Positions 53,408 to 62,960 of a stretch of 64,000 bases of DNA are shown here, one piece after another. The notes under the pieces were generated by a model, which was not told the origin of the DNA, did no database searches, and saw nothing but the letters and a program-made list of their open reading frames with translations. The first letter of the stretch is position 1. Every line of letters begins with the position of its first letter. Source of the DNA: Zoogloea sp. (lineage in GTDB: Bacteria > Pseudomonadota > Gammaproteobacteria > Burkholderiales > Rhodocyclaceae); contig NZ_JAOAUU010000147.1 of the NCBI RefSeq assembly GCF_030157465.1, forward strand, positions 33,942 through 97,941. Direction: 5' to 3'. The position numbers and the translations under genes were made by a program.

Positions 53408-53974
53408 ATGCTTCGTCTTGCCCTGATTGCCGTTTCTCTTCTCGCCGGAGCCGCCCAGGCCCAGGATCTCGATGCCCTGAAGGTCGATACCCGCAAGAAC
53501 GCCCTGCCGGTGTTGCCCAAGGTGGTTGGCATGATGCAGGAGACCGTTGCCGCCAAAGGGCCGGTCGAAGCGATTCCGGTGTGCAAGGAAAAAGCGCCCC
53601 AGCTGCTCCGGGAGCAGGCCGCCAAGACTGGCTGGGACATGCGCCGCGTCAGCCTCAAGACACGCAACCCCGAGCGTGGCACGCCCGATGTGTGGGAGGC
53701 CCGCCAGCTGGCCGACTTCAACATCCGGGCGGCTGCCGGCGAGAAGGTCGAAACCCTTGAAACTGGCGAGCTCGTCACCGAGAACGGCAAGCAGGTCTAT
53801 CGCTACATCCGCGCCATTCCGGTGGGCGACGTATGCCTGAAGTGCCATGGCCCGGCGGACAAGATCGAGGCCGGCCTCAAGAGCCAGCTCGCCAGGAGCT
53901 ACCCCCACGACCAGGCCTTCGGCTATGAGAAGGGGATGATCCGCGGCGCGCTGACAGTCAAGCGCCCGCTCTGA
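53408..53974 (+). CDS. Exported DUF3365 protein with heme c site
   Basis: 188 residues; signal peptide 1-18 (ending AQA). The DUF3365 (Tll0287-like) domain is a PAS-like fold; heme c motif CLKCH (143-147). GWDMRRVSLKTRNPERGTPDVWEA and NGKQVYRYIRAIPV are typical. These proteins are thought to sense oxygen, NO or redox state, or to act in electron transfer. A spaced SD AAGGA precedes the start. It lies alone between HD-GYP/DUF2789 and MipA. Confidence 0.9.
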   Translation: MLRLALIAVSLLAGAAQAQDLDALKVDTRKNALPVLPKVVGMMQETVAAKGPVEAIPVCKEKAPQLLREQAAKTGWDMRRVSLKTRNPERGTPDVWEARQLADFNIRAAAGEKVETLETGELVTENGKQVYRYIRAIPVGDVCLKCHGPADKIEAGLKSQLARSYPHDQAFGYEKGMIRGALTVKRPL

Positions 53975-54068
53975 GCGCCTTCAGGGCCGGGCTACCCCGC
54001 CAGCCCCTCGTGGGGGACACGCAAACCTGGGGCGGCCCTGGCGTTCTCCTGAGCGCGTCACTCCGCGA

Positions 54069-54857
54069 TCAGAAGCTCCACCCGTAGCCTGCATAGGCCA
54101 GCGGTTGGATGCGTGTCTCCACGATGGGGCTGTCGGCCTGGGCACCACCCAGCCGCGTGGCCATCAGCCCGAACAGCACTGAGCCGCGTTGCCCAACGGG
54201 CCAGGCGCCATTTACTCCGGCCTGCAGTTGGGTGCCCGAGCTTGCGGAATAGGTCGGCCGGTTCGCCGTGGCTTCGGCGGGCGAGACGCCGTAGTAGTAA
54301 TTGTTGGCCCGCTTGTCGTTCCAGGTAATGCCGACCAGTCCGTTTACACGCAGCCCCGGGCCGCGTACCAGTGCGCGTACAAACTGCAGCTGCACGTTTT
54401 GCCCTTTGCTGGCGCCGCCCACGTCAAACCCCCACTGGGCATTGAGCGTGCCGTAATCGGTTTGCCAGCGCAGGGCAGGGCCCAGGTCCACCGAAAAGTC
54501 CCGGTCTTCCATGCCTTTGGTGCGCCCGCCGTCTTCTGCTTTCCAGCCGAAGCGGGCGTCGGCTGCCAGCCCGACGCGCAGGCGCCGGTCATCCGAATCG
54601 GCCAGCCATACGCCGGCGCGCAGCGCGTTGATGTAGAAGCGATCGGCATAGGTGGCCTGAATGATTGGCAGGACCATCGTGCGGAGATCTTCGGAGCCGG
54701 AGGTTTTGGGCATGACGCCGATGCCCAGGCCATAAAGGTTGCCGCTACGGGGAATCGCCGTTTCGGTCTGGCTATCGCTCCGGTCGGCGGCGAGGAGAGG
54801 GGGTGCAAGCAGGCTGGCGATGGCGGCCAGGATGACGCGGATGCAGGGGCGGTTCAT
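54069..54857 (-). CDS. MipA/OmpV family outer-membrane protein
   Basis: 262 residues from ATG 54857; signal peptide 1-23 (ending LLAA). Beta-barrel of repeated amphipathic strands: LYGLGIGVMPKTSGSEDLRTMVLP, LGPALRWQTDY, NNYYYGVSPAEA, ending LAYAGYGWSF with a terminal aromatic. MipA/OmpV proteins are scaffolding or osmotic-stress proteins. It is divergent from the cytochrome b/two-component operon, with a 257-bp shared gap. Confidence 0.88.
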   Translation of the reverse strand: MNRPCIRVILAAIASLLAPPLLAADRSDSQTETAIPRSGNLYGLGIGVMPKTSGSEDLRTMVLPIIQATYADRFYINALRAGVWLADSDDRRLRVGLAADARFGWKAEDGGRTKGMEDRDFSVDLGPALRWQTDYGTLNAQWGFDVGGASKGQNVQLQFVRALVRGPGLRVNGLVGITWNDKRANNYYYGVSPAEATANRPTYSASSGTQLQAGVNGAWPVGQRGSVLFGLMATRLGGAQADSPIVETRIQPLAYAGYGWSF

Positions 54858-55053
54858 GAAAACTCCATTGTTGGGCGCCTGATTCGGAGTGTCCCGCCTC
54901 GCATATGTTCCGTAACCGTTGCAGAAAAGTTTCGCCGCCCTGCCGGCCCGGACTCCCCGATTGAGCCAGAGGGCCCGATCAAGGCCTTGTCCGGCAAGAC
55001 TGGCCAATCTCGTACGTTCTGCCATGACGATGCTTTAATGGGTTGGCAGCCTG

Positions 55054-55070
55054 CTTAAGGCTGCGCTAAG
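55054..55070. promoter_or_regulatory. PmrA/QseB-like direct-repeat box before the cytochrome b-two-component operon
   Basis: CTTAAG-GCTGC-GCTAAG: two hexamers spaced 11 bp from start to start, close to the CTTAAG-N5-CTTAAG box of PmrA/BasR and QseB-type regulators, with two mismatches in the second copy. It is 45-60 bp before the cytochrome gene, and the response regulator is encoded in the same operon, so autoregulation is plausible. Confidence 0.4.
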
Positions 55071-55114
55071 CCTCATCGGCGATAGTAGGTATATACGAAC
55101 AGCAAGGAACCATC

Positions 55115-55768
55115 ATGGACGCCCGCCAGCCCGAAACCCTCACCCTTGAGCGCATCAAGGTGTATGACCCGTTGCTGCGCCTCCTGCACTGGTGGAATGC
55201 GGTGGCCATCGTGATGCTCGCTGCGAGCAGCCAGATCGCCGAGTTCCTCGAGCACGGCCCGTTTGAGGATGGCGCCTGGCAGGTGCATGTGATCACCGGC
55301 TACCTGTTGGCCGGCGGCCTGGGCACACGCGTGTTGTGGGGTTTGTTCGGGCCAGCCCGCGCGCGGTGGTCCGATTTCTGGCATCTGCAGGTCTGGCTTC
55401 GCGTGCTGCGGGAGCGCCGGCTGCCGGTCGGGCACGGCTTTGGCCACGATCCGCTGGCCAGCCTGGCTTACATTGTGGCCTACGGTGTGATGGTGCTGAT
55501 GGTGGCAACCGGGCTGGGACTGGCTGCGGCCCAGTTCGGCGTCGGCCCCCTGGCGCCCTGGGAGGGCGCGCTCCATGATTTCCGGCACGCCATCAAGGAA
55601 CCCCACGAGGTGGGCTTTTTCGTGCTGATCGGTTTTGTCGCCGTGCATGTGGCTGCGCTGGTGTTCCATGAGCGCAGTGGGCAGCCGGTGGCGCAGAGCA
55701 TGGTCAGTGGCTTCCAGTACCGTCGCCTTGCCAGGCGGGCGGCGGATGAGAATGATCGGCAGCCCTGA
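55115..55768 (+). CDS. Cytochrome b561-type membrane protein
   Basis: 217 residues, four helices. The heme-ligand histidines are in LRLLHWWNAVAI, FRHAIKEPHEVGFF and VHVAALVFHE. It resembles Ni/Fe-hydrogenase cytochrome b or thiosulfate reductase b subunits, transferring electrons between quinone and a periplasmic partner. Followed 29 bp later by the response regulator gene. Confidence 0.88.
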   Translation: MDARQPETLTLERIKVYDPLLRLLHWWNAVAIVMLAASSQIAEFLEHGPFEDGAWQVHVITGYLLAGGLGTRVLWGLFGPARARWSDFWHLQVWLRVLRERRLPVGHGFGHDPLASLAYIVAYGVMVLMVATGLGLAAAQFGVGPLAPWEGALHDFRHAIKEPHEVGFFVLIGFVAVHVAALVFHERSGQPVAQSMVSGFQYRRLARRAADENDRQP

Positions 55769-55797
55769 ATTCAGGGTTCCGGGAACAAGGTAAAAAG

Positions 55798-56463
55798 ATG
55801 CGGATTCTGCTGGTCGAGGATGATCGCCTGCTGGGCGACGGGGTGAAGGCCGGGCTGGCCGGTGCCGGTTTCGCGGTGGACTGGGTGCGCGATGGCGAGG
55901 CGGCGCTGGCGGCGCTGGCGGCGGAGAGCTTCACCGCCATCGTGCTCGACCTCGGCCTGCCCCGGCGGGATGGGCTGTCGGTGCTCTCGGCCCTGCGCGG
56001 GGCCGGCAACCCGGTGCCGGTGTTGGTGCTCACGGCCCGCGACCAGGTGGTCGACAAGGTTCGCTGCCTCGATCTCGGCGCCGACGACTACGTGGTCAAG
56101 CCCTTCGATCTCGACGAACTGGCGGCCCGCCTGCGTGCGCTGGTGCGCCGCTCCCAGGGCCGTGCCGATGCCAGTCTGCGACACGGCGATCTTGTGCTCG
56201 ACCCGGCTGCCCGTAGCGCAAGCTTGAAGGGTGTGCCGGTGGCGCTCACGGGCCGCGAGTTCGACCTTTTGCGCATGCTGCTGGACGCCGCCGGCCGGGT
56301 GCTGACCCGCCGGATCCTGGACGAGCAGCTCTACGTCTGGGGCGAAGCCGTTGGCAGCAATGCGCTCGAAGTGCACATTCATCACCTGCGCCGCAAGCTC
56401 GGCAGCGAGCTGATCCGTACCGTGCGCGGGGTTGGCTACATGGTGGACGAGGCGCCCAAGTGA
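55798..56463 (+). CDS. OmpR-family response regulator (QseB/PmrA-like)
   Basis: 221 residues. Receiver domain with the phospho-acceptor Asp in IVLDLGLPRRDGLSVL and Lys in DYVVKPFDLDELAAR; C-terminal winged helix with VALTGREFDLLRMLL and SNALEVHIHHLRRKLG. Length fits QseB/PmrA/TctD. It overlaps the kinase gene by 4 bp. Confidence 0.94.
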   Translation: MRILLVEDDRLLGDGVKAGLAGAGFAVDWVRDGEAALAALAAESFTAIVLDLGLPRRDGLSVLSALRGAGNPVPVLVLTARDQVVDKVRCLDLGADDYVVKPFDLDELAARLRALVRRSQGRADASLRHGDLVLDPAARSASLKGVPVALTGREFDLLRMLLDAAGRVLTRRILDEQLYVWGEAVGSNALEVHIHHLRRKLGSELIRTVRGVGYMVDEAPK

Positions 56464-57836
56464 GCGTCGTCCGCTCGGTTTATTCCCTGCGCCGCCGGCT
56501 GGTGCTGCTGCTCATCGGGGTGGTGGCGCTGTTGTGGAGCGTGTCGGCGCTGGTGGCGTTTCGCACCGCCCATGCCGAGGCCGACGAACTTTTCGATGCG
56601 CAGCTGGTGCAGGTTGCCGAAACCCTGCTGGCCATCGTGGCGGCCAGCGAGGACGGCCATGTGGCCGACGAGATGGCCGAGCATCAGCACGCCTACCAGT
56701 TGCCGATCGCCTTTCAGGCCTGGCAGCGGGAGAAGGACGGCGGCTGGCGCCTGCTGGTGCGCTCGTCCGAAATGCCGGCGCTGCCGGCCACCGGCGGTCC
56801 CGGTTTCGACGAGCACGATCTGCACGGCGAGCTATGGCGATTCTTCACGGTCGACCACGACCACAGCGACTACCGGGTCATCGTCGGACACAACCACGGC
56901 GCCCGTTACCGCCTCGCCGGCGAGATCGCCCTGCACCTGCTGCTGCCCATTCTGATTGGCCTGCCGTTGATGGCGCTGGGCATCTGGGCCGTGGTCGGGC
57001 GGGCGCTGCGCCCGGTGGATGCAGTGGCGCGGGCTGTTAGTGGCCTCGACGCCCGGCACCTTGCACCGGTGAATGTGCCCGGCTCGCTGCCGGCCGAAAT
57101 CGCACCGCTGGTGAGTTCGCTGGACGCGCTGGTCGGGCGGGTGACCGAGGTGCTCGACAACGAGCGGCGTTTCACTGCCGACGCGGCCCACGAACTGCGC
57201 ACGCCGCTGGCTGCGCTCAAGATCCAGGCCCAGGTTGCGCGCCGTACCCTTGATGACAGCGTGCGCGGCCACGCCCTCGACCAGGTCTTGTCGGGCGTCG
57301 ACCGCATGACGCATCTGGTCGAACAGCTCCTTACGCTGGCCCGGCTCGACCCCGATGCCGGAGCCGCAACGGCGGAAGGCGTTGCGCTGCTCGAACTGGC
57401 CGAGCTTGCCGAAGCTGTCTGCTCGGTGCTCACGCCCCAGGCCCTGCGCCGCCAGCAGACGCTGGAACTCGAGGCCGGGGCCGGCTTGCGGCTCTGTGGC
57501 AACCGCTGGTGGCTTGAAGTGATGTTGCGCAACCTCGTGGATAACGCGCTGCGCTACACGCCGGCTGGCGGCCACGTGGTCGTCAGCCTCGACGCCGGTG
57601 CACGCAGCATGCGGGTCGCCGACGACGGCCCCGGCATTGCCCGGGAGCTGCGCCAGAAAATGCTGACCCGCTTTGCCCGCGGCGCCGACCCCGAGGCCGA
57701 TGGGTGCGGGCTGGGCCTCTCCATCGTCGCCCGGATCGCCGAGATCAGCGGTGCAAGCCTGAGTTTCGAGGATGGGCTGGCGCGGCCGGACGGCGGGGCA
57801 GGGCTGGCCGTCGTGGTGCGCTTTCCTGAAGCGTGA
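56460..57836 (+). CDS. Sensor histidine kinase (QseC-like)
   Basis: 458 residues from GTG 56460. Two membrane helices (about 12-35 and 160-182) enclose a ~120-residue periplasmic region; DHDHSDYRVIVGHNH is His/Asp-rich and may bind metal. HAMP, then HisKA FTADAAHELRTPLAALKIQA, and HATPase with NLVDNALRYTPAGGHV, DDGPGIA and GCGLGLSIVARIAEI. The His-rich loop suggests a metal or heme signal, not proven. Confidence 0.93.
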   Translation: MSVVRSVYSLRRRLVLLLIGVVALLWSVSALVAFRTAHAEADELFDAQLVQVAETLLAIVAASEDGHVADEMAEHQHAYQLPIAFQAWQREKDGGWRLLVRSSEMPALPATGGPGFDEHDLHGELWRFFTVDHDHSDYRVIVGHNHGARYRLAGEIALHLLLPILIGLPLMALGIWAVVGRALRPVDAVARAVSGLDARHLAPVNVPGSLPAEIAPLVSSLDALVGRVTEVLDNERRFTADAAHELRTPLAALKIQAQVARRTLDDSVRGHALDQVLSGVDRMTHLVEQLLTLARLDPDAGAATAEGVALLELAELAEAVCSVLTPQALRRQQTLELEAGAGLRLCGNRWWLEVMLRNLVDNALRYTPAGGHVVVSLDAGARSMRVADDGPGIARELRQKMLTRFARGADPEADGCGLGLSIVARIAEISGASLSFEDGLARPDGGAGLAVVVRFPEA

Positions 57837-57963
57837 AAATTGTTGTTGGGACTGAAACAATAATTCATTGATTGTTTTGGTTTTGACGCGAATGCCGACG
57901 TCGTGGAGGCTGGCGCGCGCGCTGTAGAATGCTGGGCCAATCCCGCATTTTCAGGCTGTCGCC

Positions 57964-59172
57964 ATGAGCGAAACCGATCTCTCGCCACTGCGTATCGACC
58001 GTCAGACCCCTCGCTCGCCAAAAAGTCGCCCCCGCAAGGGCTGGCTGATTGGCGGGCTGGCCGTGCTGGTGCTGGGCGGGTCGGCGATTTTTGCCGGGCT
58101 GAGGGCACCGGTCGGGGTCGAAACGGTGACGGTCGGCCAGGCCTGGCCCTACCAGGGCCTTACGGTGCTCAACGCTACCGGCTACGTGGTCGCCCAGCGC
58201 AAGGCGGCAATCGCCTCCAAGGCGACCGGACGGCTTGAATGGCTGGGTGTGCGCGAGGGCTCGGTCGTGAAGGCCGGCGAGCTCATCGCCCGGCTCGAGC
58301 AGCGCGACGTGGCGGCCCAGCTGCAGCAGGCCGCGGCCAATGTCGGCGTGGCGCAGGCCAACGTCGGACAAGTGCAGGCCGAGCTGCGTGACGCCGAACT
58401 GGCCTTCGGCCGCGCCCGCGATCTTCGCGCCCGCAATTTCGTGGCCCAGGCCCAGGTGGACCAGGCGGAGGCGCGGATGGTCAAGGCGCGTGCGGCCGTG
58501 GTTTCGGCCCGGGCGGCTGAAAGAGCCTCCGAGGCCGCCCGCCAGGCCGCGCAGGTGGCGGTGGCGCAAACCGAAATCCGTGCGCCCTTCGACGGCGTGG
58601 TGCTGACCAAGCACGCCAACGTGGGCGATCTGATCACCAACTTTTCGGCGGCCGCCGACAGCAAGGGCGCGGTGGTCAGCATGGCCGACATGAGCACGCT
58701 GGAGGTGGAGGCCGACGTGTCGGAATCCAGCCTCTCGAAGATCAAGCCGGGCCAGCCCTGTGAAATCCAGCTCGATGCTTTTCCCGAGTTGCGCTTTCGC
58801 GGTGAGGTGTCGCGCCTTGTGCCGACGGTGGATCGGGCCAAGGCCAGTGTGCTGACCAAGATCCGCTTCATTGATCCCGATCCGCGCGTTTTGCCCGAAA
58901 TGAGCGCCAAGATCGCTTTTTTGTCCGAAGCGCTGGACGCCGCCCGGCGCCAGCCGCGGGTGGCCGTTCATGGCGAGGCGGTCGTCGCCGAGGGCGGCGC
59001 GAGTGCGGTGTTCCGGGTAGAGAACGGCGTGGCAAAACGGGTATCGGTCACGCCCGGCCCAAAGATCGGCGATCTTGTCGAGCTGAGCGGTGTGGCGCCT
59101 GGCGATACGCTGGTGCTGCGTCCGCCGGCATCGCTGCGCGATGGCGCAGCGGTAAAAACGGGCGGCAAGTGA
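57964..59172 (+). CDS. Periplasmic adaptor of an ABC exporter (MacA-like)
   Basis: 402 residues. N-terminal membrane anchor about 24-45 (WLIGGLAVLVLGGSAIF), then barrel-sandwich lipoyl halves, a coiled-coil hairpin (~100-205: LQQAAANVGVAQANVGQVQAELRDAELAF...) and membrane-proximal domain. Together with the ATPase and permeases downstream it would export an unknown substrate. ATG start and a -10-like TAGAAT at 57925 precede it. The stop and next ATG overlap (TGATG). Confidence 0.9.
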   Translation: MSETDLSPLRIDRQTPRSPKSRPRKGWLIGGLAVLVLGGSAIFAGLRAPVGVETVTVGQAWPYQGLTVLNATGYVVAQRKAAIASKATGRLEWLGVREGSVVKAGELIARLEQRDVAAQLQQAAANVGVAQANVGQVQAELRDAELAFGRARDLRARNFVAQAQVDQAEARMVKARAAVVSARAAERASEAARQAAQVAVAQTEIRAPFDGVVLTKHANVGDLITNFSAAADSKGAVVSMADMSTLEVEADVSESSLSKIKPGQPCEIQLDAFPELRFRGEVSRLVPTVDRAKASVLTKIRFIDPDPRVLPEMSAKIAFLSEALDAARRQPRVAVHGEAVVAEGGASAVFRVENGVAKRVSVTPGPKIGDLVELSGVAPGDTLVLRPPASLRDGAAVKTGGK

Positions 59173-59912
59173 TGGCCGCGACCGAGCCCGTCGTGCGGCT
59201 GTGCAATGTGCACAAAACCTACCGGCGCGGTGTACAGGTGGTGCCGGTGCTGGCCGGCATCAGTTTTGACATTGCAGCGGGAGAATTCCTGGCGCTGATG
59301 GGGCCGTCGGGTTCGGGCAAGAGCACGCTGCTCAACCTGATTGCCGGCATCGACCGGGCCGACAGTGGCGAACTGGTGGTGGCGGGCGAAAACATCGCAG
59401 CCCTCGACGAAGCGGCGCTGGCCGACTGGCGGGCCCGCAACATCGGCTTCATCTTCCAGTTCTACAACCTGATGCCGGTGCTCAACGCGCGCGAGAACGT
59501 TGAATTGCCGCTGCTGCTGACCAATCTTTCAGGCCGGGAGCGGCGCCAGCGGGCCGAGTTTGCGCTGGGCATGGTGGGCCTTGCCGACCGCATGGATCAC
59601 AGGCCGGGCGAACTCTCCGGCGGCCAGCAGCAGCGGGTGGCGATTGCCCGTGCGCTGGTGAGCGATCCGACCCTGATCGTGGCCGACGAGCCCACCGGCG
59701 ATCTTGACCGGGAGTCGGCCGGCGAGGTGCTGCGGCTGCTCCAGCGCCTCAACCGCGAAGCCGGGAAGACCATCGTGATGGTCACCCACGACCAGCGGGC
59801 CGCCGAGGCGGCCCACGCGATCATGCATCTGGAAAAAGGGGAGCTTAAGACGGAGTGGCCGGAAGTGCGGCCAGAAGTGCGTCCGGCGGGCGAGGCGCTG
59901 CGCCGGACATGA
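59172..59912 (+). CDS. ABC transporter ATP-binding protein (LolD/MacB type)
   Basis: 246 residues from ATG 59172. Walker [10 protein letters not shown], signature [15 protein letters not shown], Walker [13 protein letters not shown], and H-loop VTHD. It pairs with FtsX-type permeases. The matching permease genes resume at 60507, after an opposing CBS gene. The end is followed after 5 bp by the stop of that gene. Confidence 0.93.
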   Translation: MAATEPVVRLCNVHKTYRRGVQVVPVLAGISFDIAAGEFLALMGPSGSGKSTLLNLIAGIDRADSGELVVAGENIAALDEAALADWRARNIGFIFQFYNLMPVLNARENVELPLLLTNLSGRERRQRAEFALGMVGLADRMDHRPGELSGGQQQRVAIARALVSDPTLIVADEPTGDLDRESAGEVLRLLQRLNREAGKTIVMVTHDQRAAEAAHAIMHLEKGELKTEWPEVRPEVRPAGEALRRT

Positions 59913-59917
59913 AACGT

Positions 59918-60361
59918 TCAGGTTGTCATGCCACCGGCGATGTAGCCGGCAAGCTGGTCGATGGTGGCCTGCTGCTGTTCCATGACCGACTTGACCGCGT
60001 CGCCAATACTGATGATGCCCACCACCTTGCCATGATCGACCACCGGCAGGTGGCGCACATGGTTGTTGGTGATGATGCACATACAGTCGTCGATGGTGTG
60101 GGTGGGGGAAACAGTGAGCACGTTGGGCGTCATCAGGTCGCCGACCTTGGTGTCCTTAGAGGCGAGGCCCTTCAGCACAACCTTGCGGGCGTAGTCGCGC
60201 TCGGTGAAGATGCCCGCCAGCCGCGCGCCTTCCATCACGAGCACGGCACTGACGTTGCGTTCGGCCATGAGAAGGAGGGCCTGGAGCACGGTGGTGTCGG
60301 GGGTTACGGAGTAGTTCGCGTTGCCTTTGCTCTGAAGAATCTGTTGAACCGTCGCAGCCAT
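59918..60361 (-). CDS. CBS-domain pair protein
   Basis: 147 residues from ATG 60361. Two CBS domains: QILQSKGNANYSVTPDTTVLQALLLM...AGIFTERDYARKVVLKG and KVGDLMTPNVLTVSPTHTIDDCMCIITNNHVRHLPVVDHGKVVGIISIGDAVKSV. A stand-alone CBS protein that may bind adenine nucleotides. It lies on the minus strand between ATPase and permease genes of the exporter. The longer frame starting at 60667 overlaps the permease and is spurious. Confidence 0.9.
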   Translation of the reverse strand: MAATVQQILQSKGNANYSVTPDTTVLQALLLMAERNVSAVLVMEGARLAGIFTERDYARKVVLKGLASKDTKVGDLMTPNVLTVSPTHTIDDCMCIITNNHVRHLPVVDHGKVVGIISIGDAVKSVMEQQQATIDQLAGYIAGGMTT

Positions 60362-60506
60362 AGTTTTTATCCCTCCTTTTTGTGTGTACCAATGGGCGCG
60401 GCGGCGCCGTGCCACCGGCTTTTTGAAGTGTATAGCTTGGCGCCTGTGCGGCAAGAGCGCAAGAGCTTGCGCGGGTTTTCGCACGCCTGGCGAGCGGGCT
60501 GACGAG

Positions 60507-61670
60507 ATGACCGCCAGTTTCTTCAAGCTCATTGTGCTCAACGCCGGGCGCCACCGCCTGCGGGCGGGGCTGACGGTGCTCGGCATGGTGGTGGCGATCC
60601 TGGCGTTCGGGCTGCTCGGCACGGTGGTGGATGCGTGGTATGCGGGGGCCGAGGGGGCCGCGGCCAATCGTCTGGTGACCCGCAGCTCGATTTCGCTGGC
60701 GTTTCCGCTGCCGCTTTCTTACAAGGAGCGCATCCGCGCCGTGGATGGCGTGCGGGATATCAGTTGGGCGAACTGGTTCGGGGGAATCTACAAGGAGCCG
60801 AAAAATTTCTTTCCGCAGTTTGCGGTGGATGGCGAGAGCTACTTTCGCCTCTATCCCGAGTTTGTCGTGGGCGAAAACGCGATGCGTGATTTCCTGCGTG
60901 ATCGCAAAGGCTGCATCGTCGGTCGCAAGCTGGCGGATGTCCATGGCTTCAAGGTCGGCGATACCCTGACGCTGAAGGGAACGGTTTATCCGGGCAACTG
61001 GGATTTCGTGATCCGCGGTATCTACGACGGCGCGAAGAAGGGCACCGACCAGTCGCAGATGTTCCTGCACTGGGCCTATCTCAACGAAACCGTGAAGGCG
61101 CGCATGCCCGGCCGGGCTGACAACGTGGGCGTGTTCATCGTCGAGGTGGAAGGGGCCGACCGGGTGGCGGCGGTGTCGCGGGCGATCGACCAGGAGTTCG
61201 CCAATTCACGGGCCGAAACCCTTACCGAAACCGAAAAGGCTTTTGCGCTCGGCTTTGTGGCAATGACCGAGGCCATCGTGGTGGCGATCCGCATCGTTTC
61301 CTACCTGGTGATCTTCATCATCATGGCGGTCATGGCCAACACGATGGCGATGACCGCCCGCGAGCGCACCGCCGAGTACGCCACCCTCAGGGCCCTGGGT
61401 TTTTCGCCGGCTTTCGTCGCGGCGATGATTTTTGGCGAGAGCCTGATGCTGGCGCTGGGTGGCGGCTTGATCGGCATCGCGCTGACTTTTCCGGTGGCGG
61501 CGGCCTTTGCGGCAAGAATGGGCACGCTGTTTCCGGTGTTCAACGTGTCCGAATCCACCGTGCTGCTGCAGTTCGGCTGTGCGCTGACGGTAGGTGTGGT
61601 GGCGGCGATCCTGCCGATGCGGCGGGTGGCGCGGCTGTCCATCGTCGATGGTCTGAGGGCGGTCGGCTGA
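60507..61670 (+). CDS. FtsX-like ABC permease 1
   Basis: 387 residues from ATG 60507. An N-terminal membrane helix (RAGLTVLGMVVAILAFGLLGTVVDAW), a large periplasmic domain (~60-245) and three C-terminal helices with MTARERTAEYATLRALGFS, the typical FtsX/MacB_PCD motif. ATG 61670 of the next gene overlaps its stop. The preceding 145 bp is the divergent promoter region with the CBS gene. Confidence 0.92.
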   Translation: MTASFFKLIVLNAGRHRLRAGLTVLGMVVAILAFGLLGTVVDAWYAGAEGAAANRLVTRSSISLAFPLPLSYKERIRAVDGVRDISWANWFGGIYKEPKNFFPQFAVDGESYFRLYPEFVVGENAMRDFLRDRKGCIVGRKLADVHGFKVGDTLTLKGTVYPGNWDFVIRGIYDGAKKGTDQSQMFLHWAYLNETVKARMPGRADNVGVFIVEVEGADRVAAVSRAIDQEFANSRAETLTETEKAFALGFVAMTEAIVVAIRIVSYLVIFIIMAVMANTMAMTARERTAEYATLRALGFSPAFVAAMIFGESLMLALGGGLIGIALTFPVAAAFAARMGTLFPVFNVSESTVLLQFGCALTVGVVAAILPMRRVARLSIVDGLRAVG

Positions 61671-62839
61671 TGAAACCGATTCCGCTTTCCTACAGCCTGC
61701 GCAACCTTTGGGCGAGGCGCCTCACCACGGCGCTTACCGCTGGCGGCATGGCGCTGGTGGTGTTCGTGTTTGCCGCCGTGTTGATGCTCGACCAGGGCCT
61801 GAAGGAAGCCCTGGTGGATACCGGTCAGCCGGACAACGTGGTGGTGATCCGGAAGGGCTCGGAAACCGAGGTGCAGAGCGTCATCGAGCGCAGCCAGGCG
61901 GCGCTGGTCGAAAGCCTGCCGCAGATTGCCCGCGGCGCCGGGGGGCTGCCGCTGGTATCGCGCGAGACCGTGGTGCTCATCACCCTCGCCAAGCGCGACG
62001 GCGACAAGCCGGCCAACGTGATCATCCGTGGTGTGGGGCCGGCCGGTGCCGCGCTGCGTCCGCAGCTGCGGGTGGTGGAGGGGCGCATGTTTCGCCCCGG
62101 CTCCAGCGAAATCCTTGTCGGCAGCAGCATCGCCCAGCGCTTCCGGGGCATGGGGCTCGGCGATGCGGTGCGTTTCGGCGGGCGGGAGTGGCGGGTGGTG
62201 GGCATTTTTGAGGCGGGCCGGAGCGGTTTTGATTCCGAGATCTGGGGTGACGCCGACCCGCTGCTGCAAACCTTCCGGCGCAACGCCTTTTCGTCGCTGG
62301 TCTTCCGCTTGTCGGACGCGGCGGATTTTCCGGCGGCGCGCCAGACGCTCGACGCCGACCCGCGCCTTACGCTGGAGGCCAAGCTCGAGCGCACTTTCTA
62401 CACCGACCAGTCGGCCATGCTGTCCAACTTCATCAACATTCTCGGCTTGACACTGTCGGTGATTTTTTCGGTGGGCGCCGTGATCGGCGGGGCCATCACG
62501 ATGTACGCCGCGGTGGCCAGCCGCACCGCCGAGATCGGCACGCTGCGGGCGCTGGGGTTTCGCAGATCGAGCGTGATGGTGGCTTTCATGGTGGAAAGCC
62601 TGCTGCTGTCGCTGCTGGGCGGCGTGGCCGGGCTGGCGGCGGCGTCGCTGATGCAGGCGTTCACGATTTCCACGATGAACTGGCAGTCGTTTTCCGAGCT
62701 GGCTTTCAGCTTCCGGCTGACGCCGGCGATTGCCGTCAAGACGCTGCTCTTCGCGCTCGGCATGGGGTTTGTGGGCGGATTCATGCCGGCGGCGCGGGCG
62801 GCGCGGATGAAAATCGTCGATGCGCTCCGGGCGTCCTGA
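61670..62839 (+). CDS. FtsX-like ABC permease 2
   Basis: 389 residues. Same layout as permease 1: first helix LTTALTAGGMALVVFVFAAVLML, periplasmic domain, then ASRTAEIGTLRALGFRRSSVMVAFMVESLLLSLLGG. The two permeases differ in their periplasmic parts and probably form a heterodimer driven by the ATPase at 59172. The ATG shares one base with the stop of permease 1. Confidence 0.92.
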   Translation: MKPIPLSYSLRNLWARRLTTALTAGGMALVVFVFAAVLMLDQGLKEALVDTGQPDNVVVIRKGSETEVQSVIERSQAALVESLPQIARGAGGLPLVSRETVVLITLAKRDGDKPANVIIRGVGPAGAALRPQLRVVEGRMFRPGSSEILVGSSIAQRFRGMGLGDAVRFGGREWRVVGIFEAGRSGFDSEIWGDADPLLQTFRRNAFSSLVFRLSDAADFPAARQTLDADPRLTLEAKLERTFYTDQSAMLSNFINILGLTLSVIFSVGAVIGGAITMYAAVASRTAEIGTLRALGFRRSSVMVAFMVESLLLSLLGGVAGLAAASLMQAFTISTMNWQSFSELAFSFRLTPAIAVKTLLFALGMGFVGGFMPAARAARMKIVDALRAS

Positions 62840-62960
62840 ATGATGGCTGGCATCGTGAGGATTGGTAAGCATTCGCTGGCGCCGTGGGCCTGCTTTAGCA
62901 TCATCGGCCGCTCAAGATTTTCAACCCCGGGATGTGTCGGTGTGCCCGGCACAATGCGCC

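Noticed and set aside
61301..62872. 523-codon minus-strand frame opposite the two permeases
   Set aside because: His/Arg/Pro/Gln-rich shadow of FtsX-type permeases.
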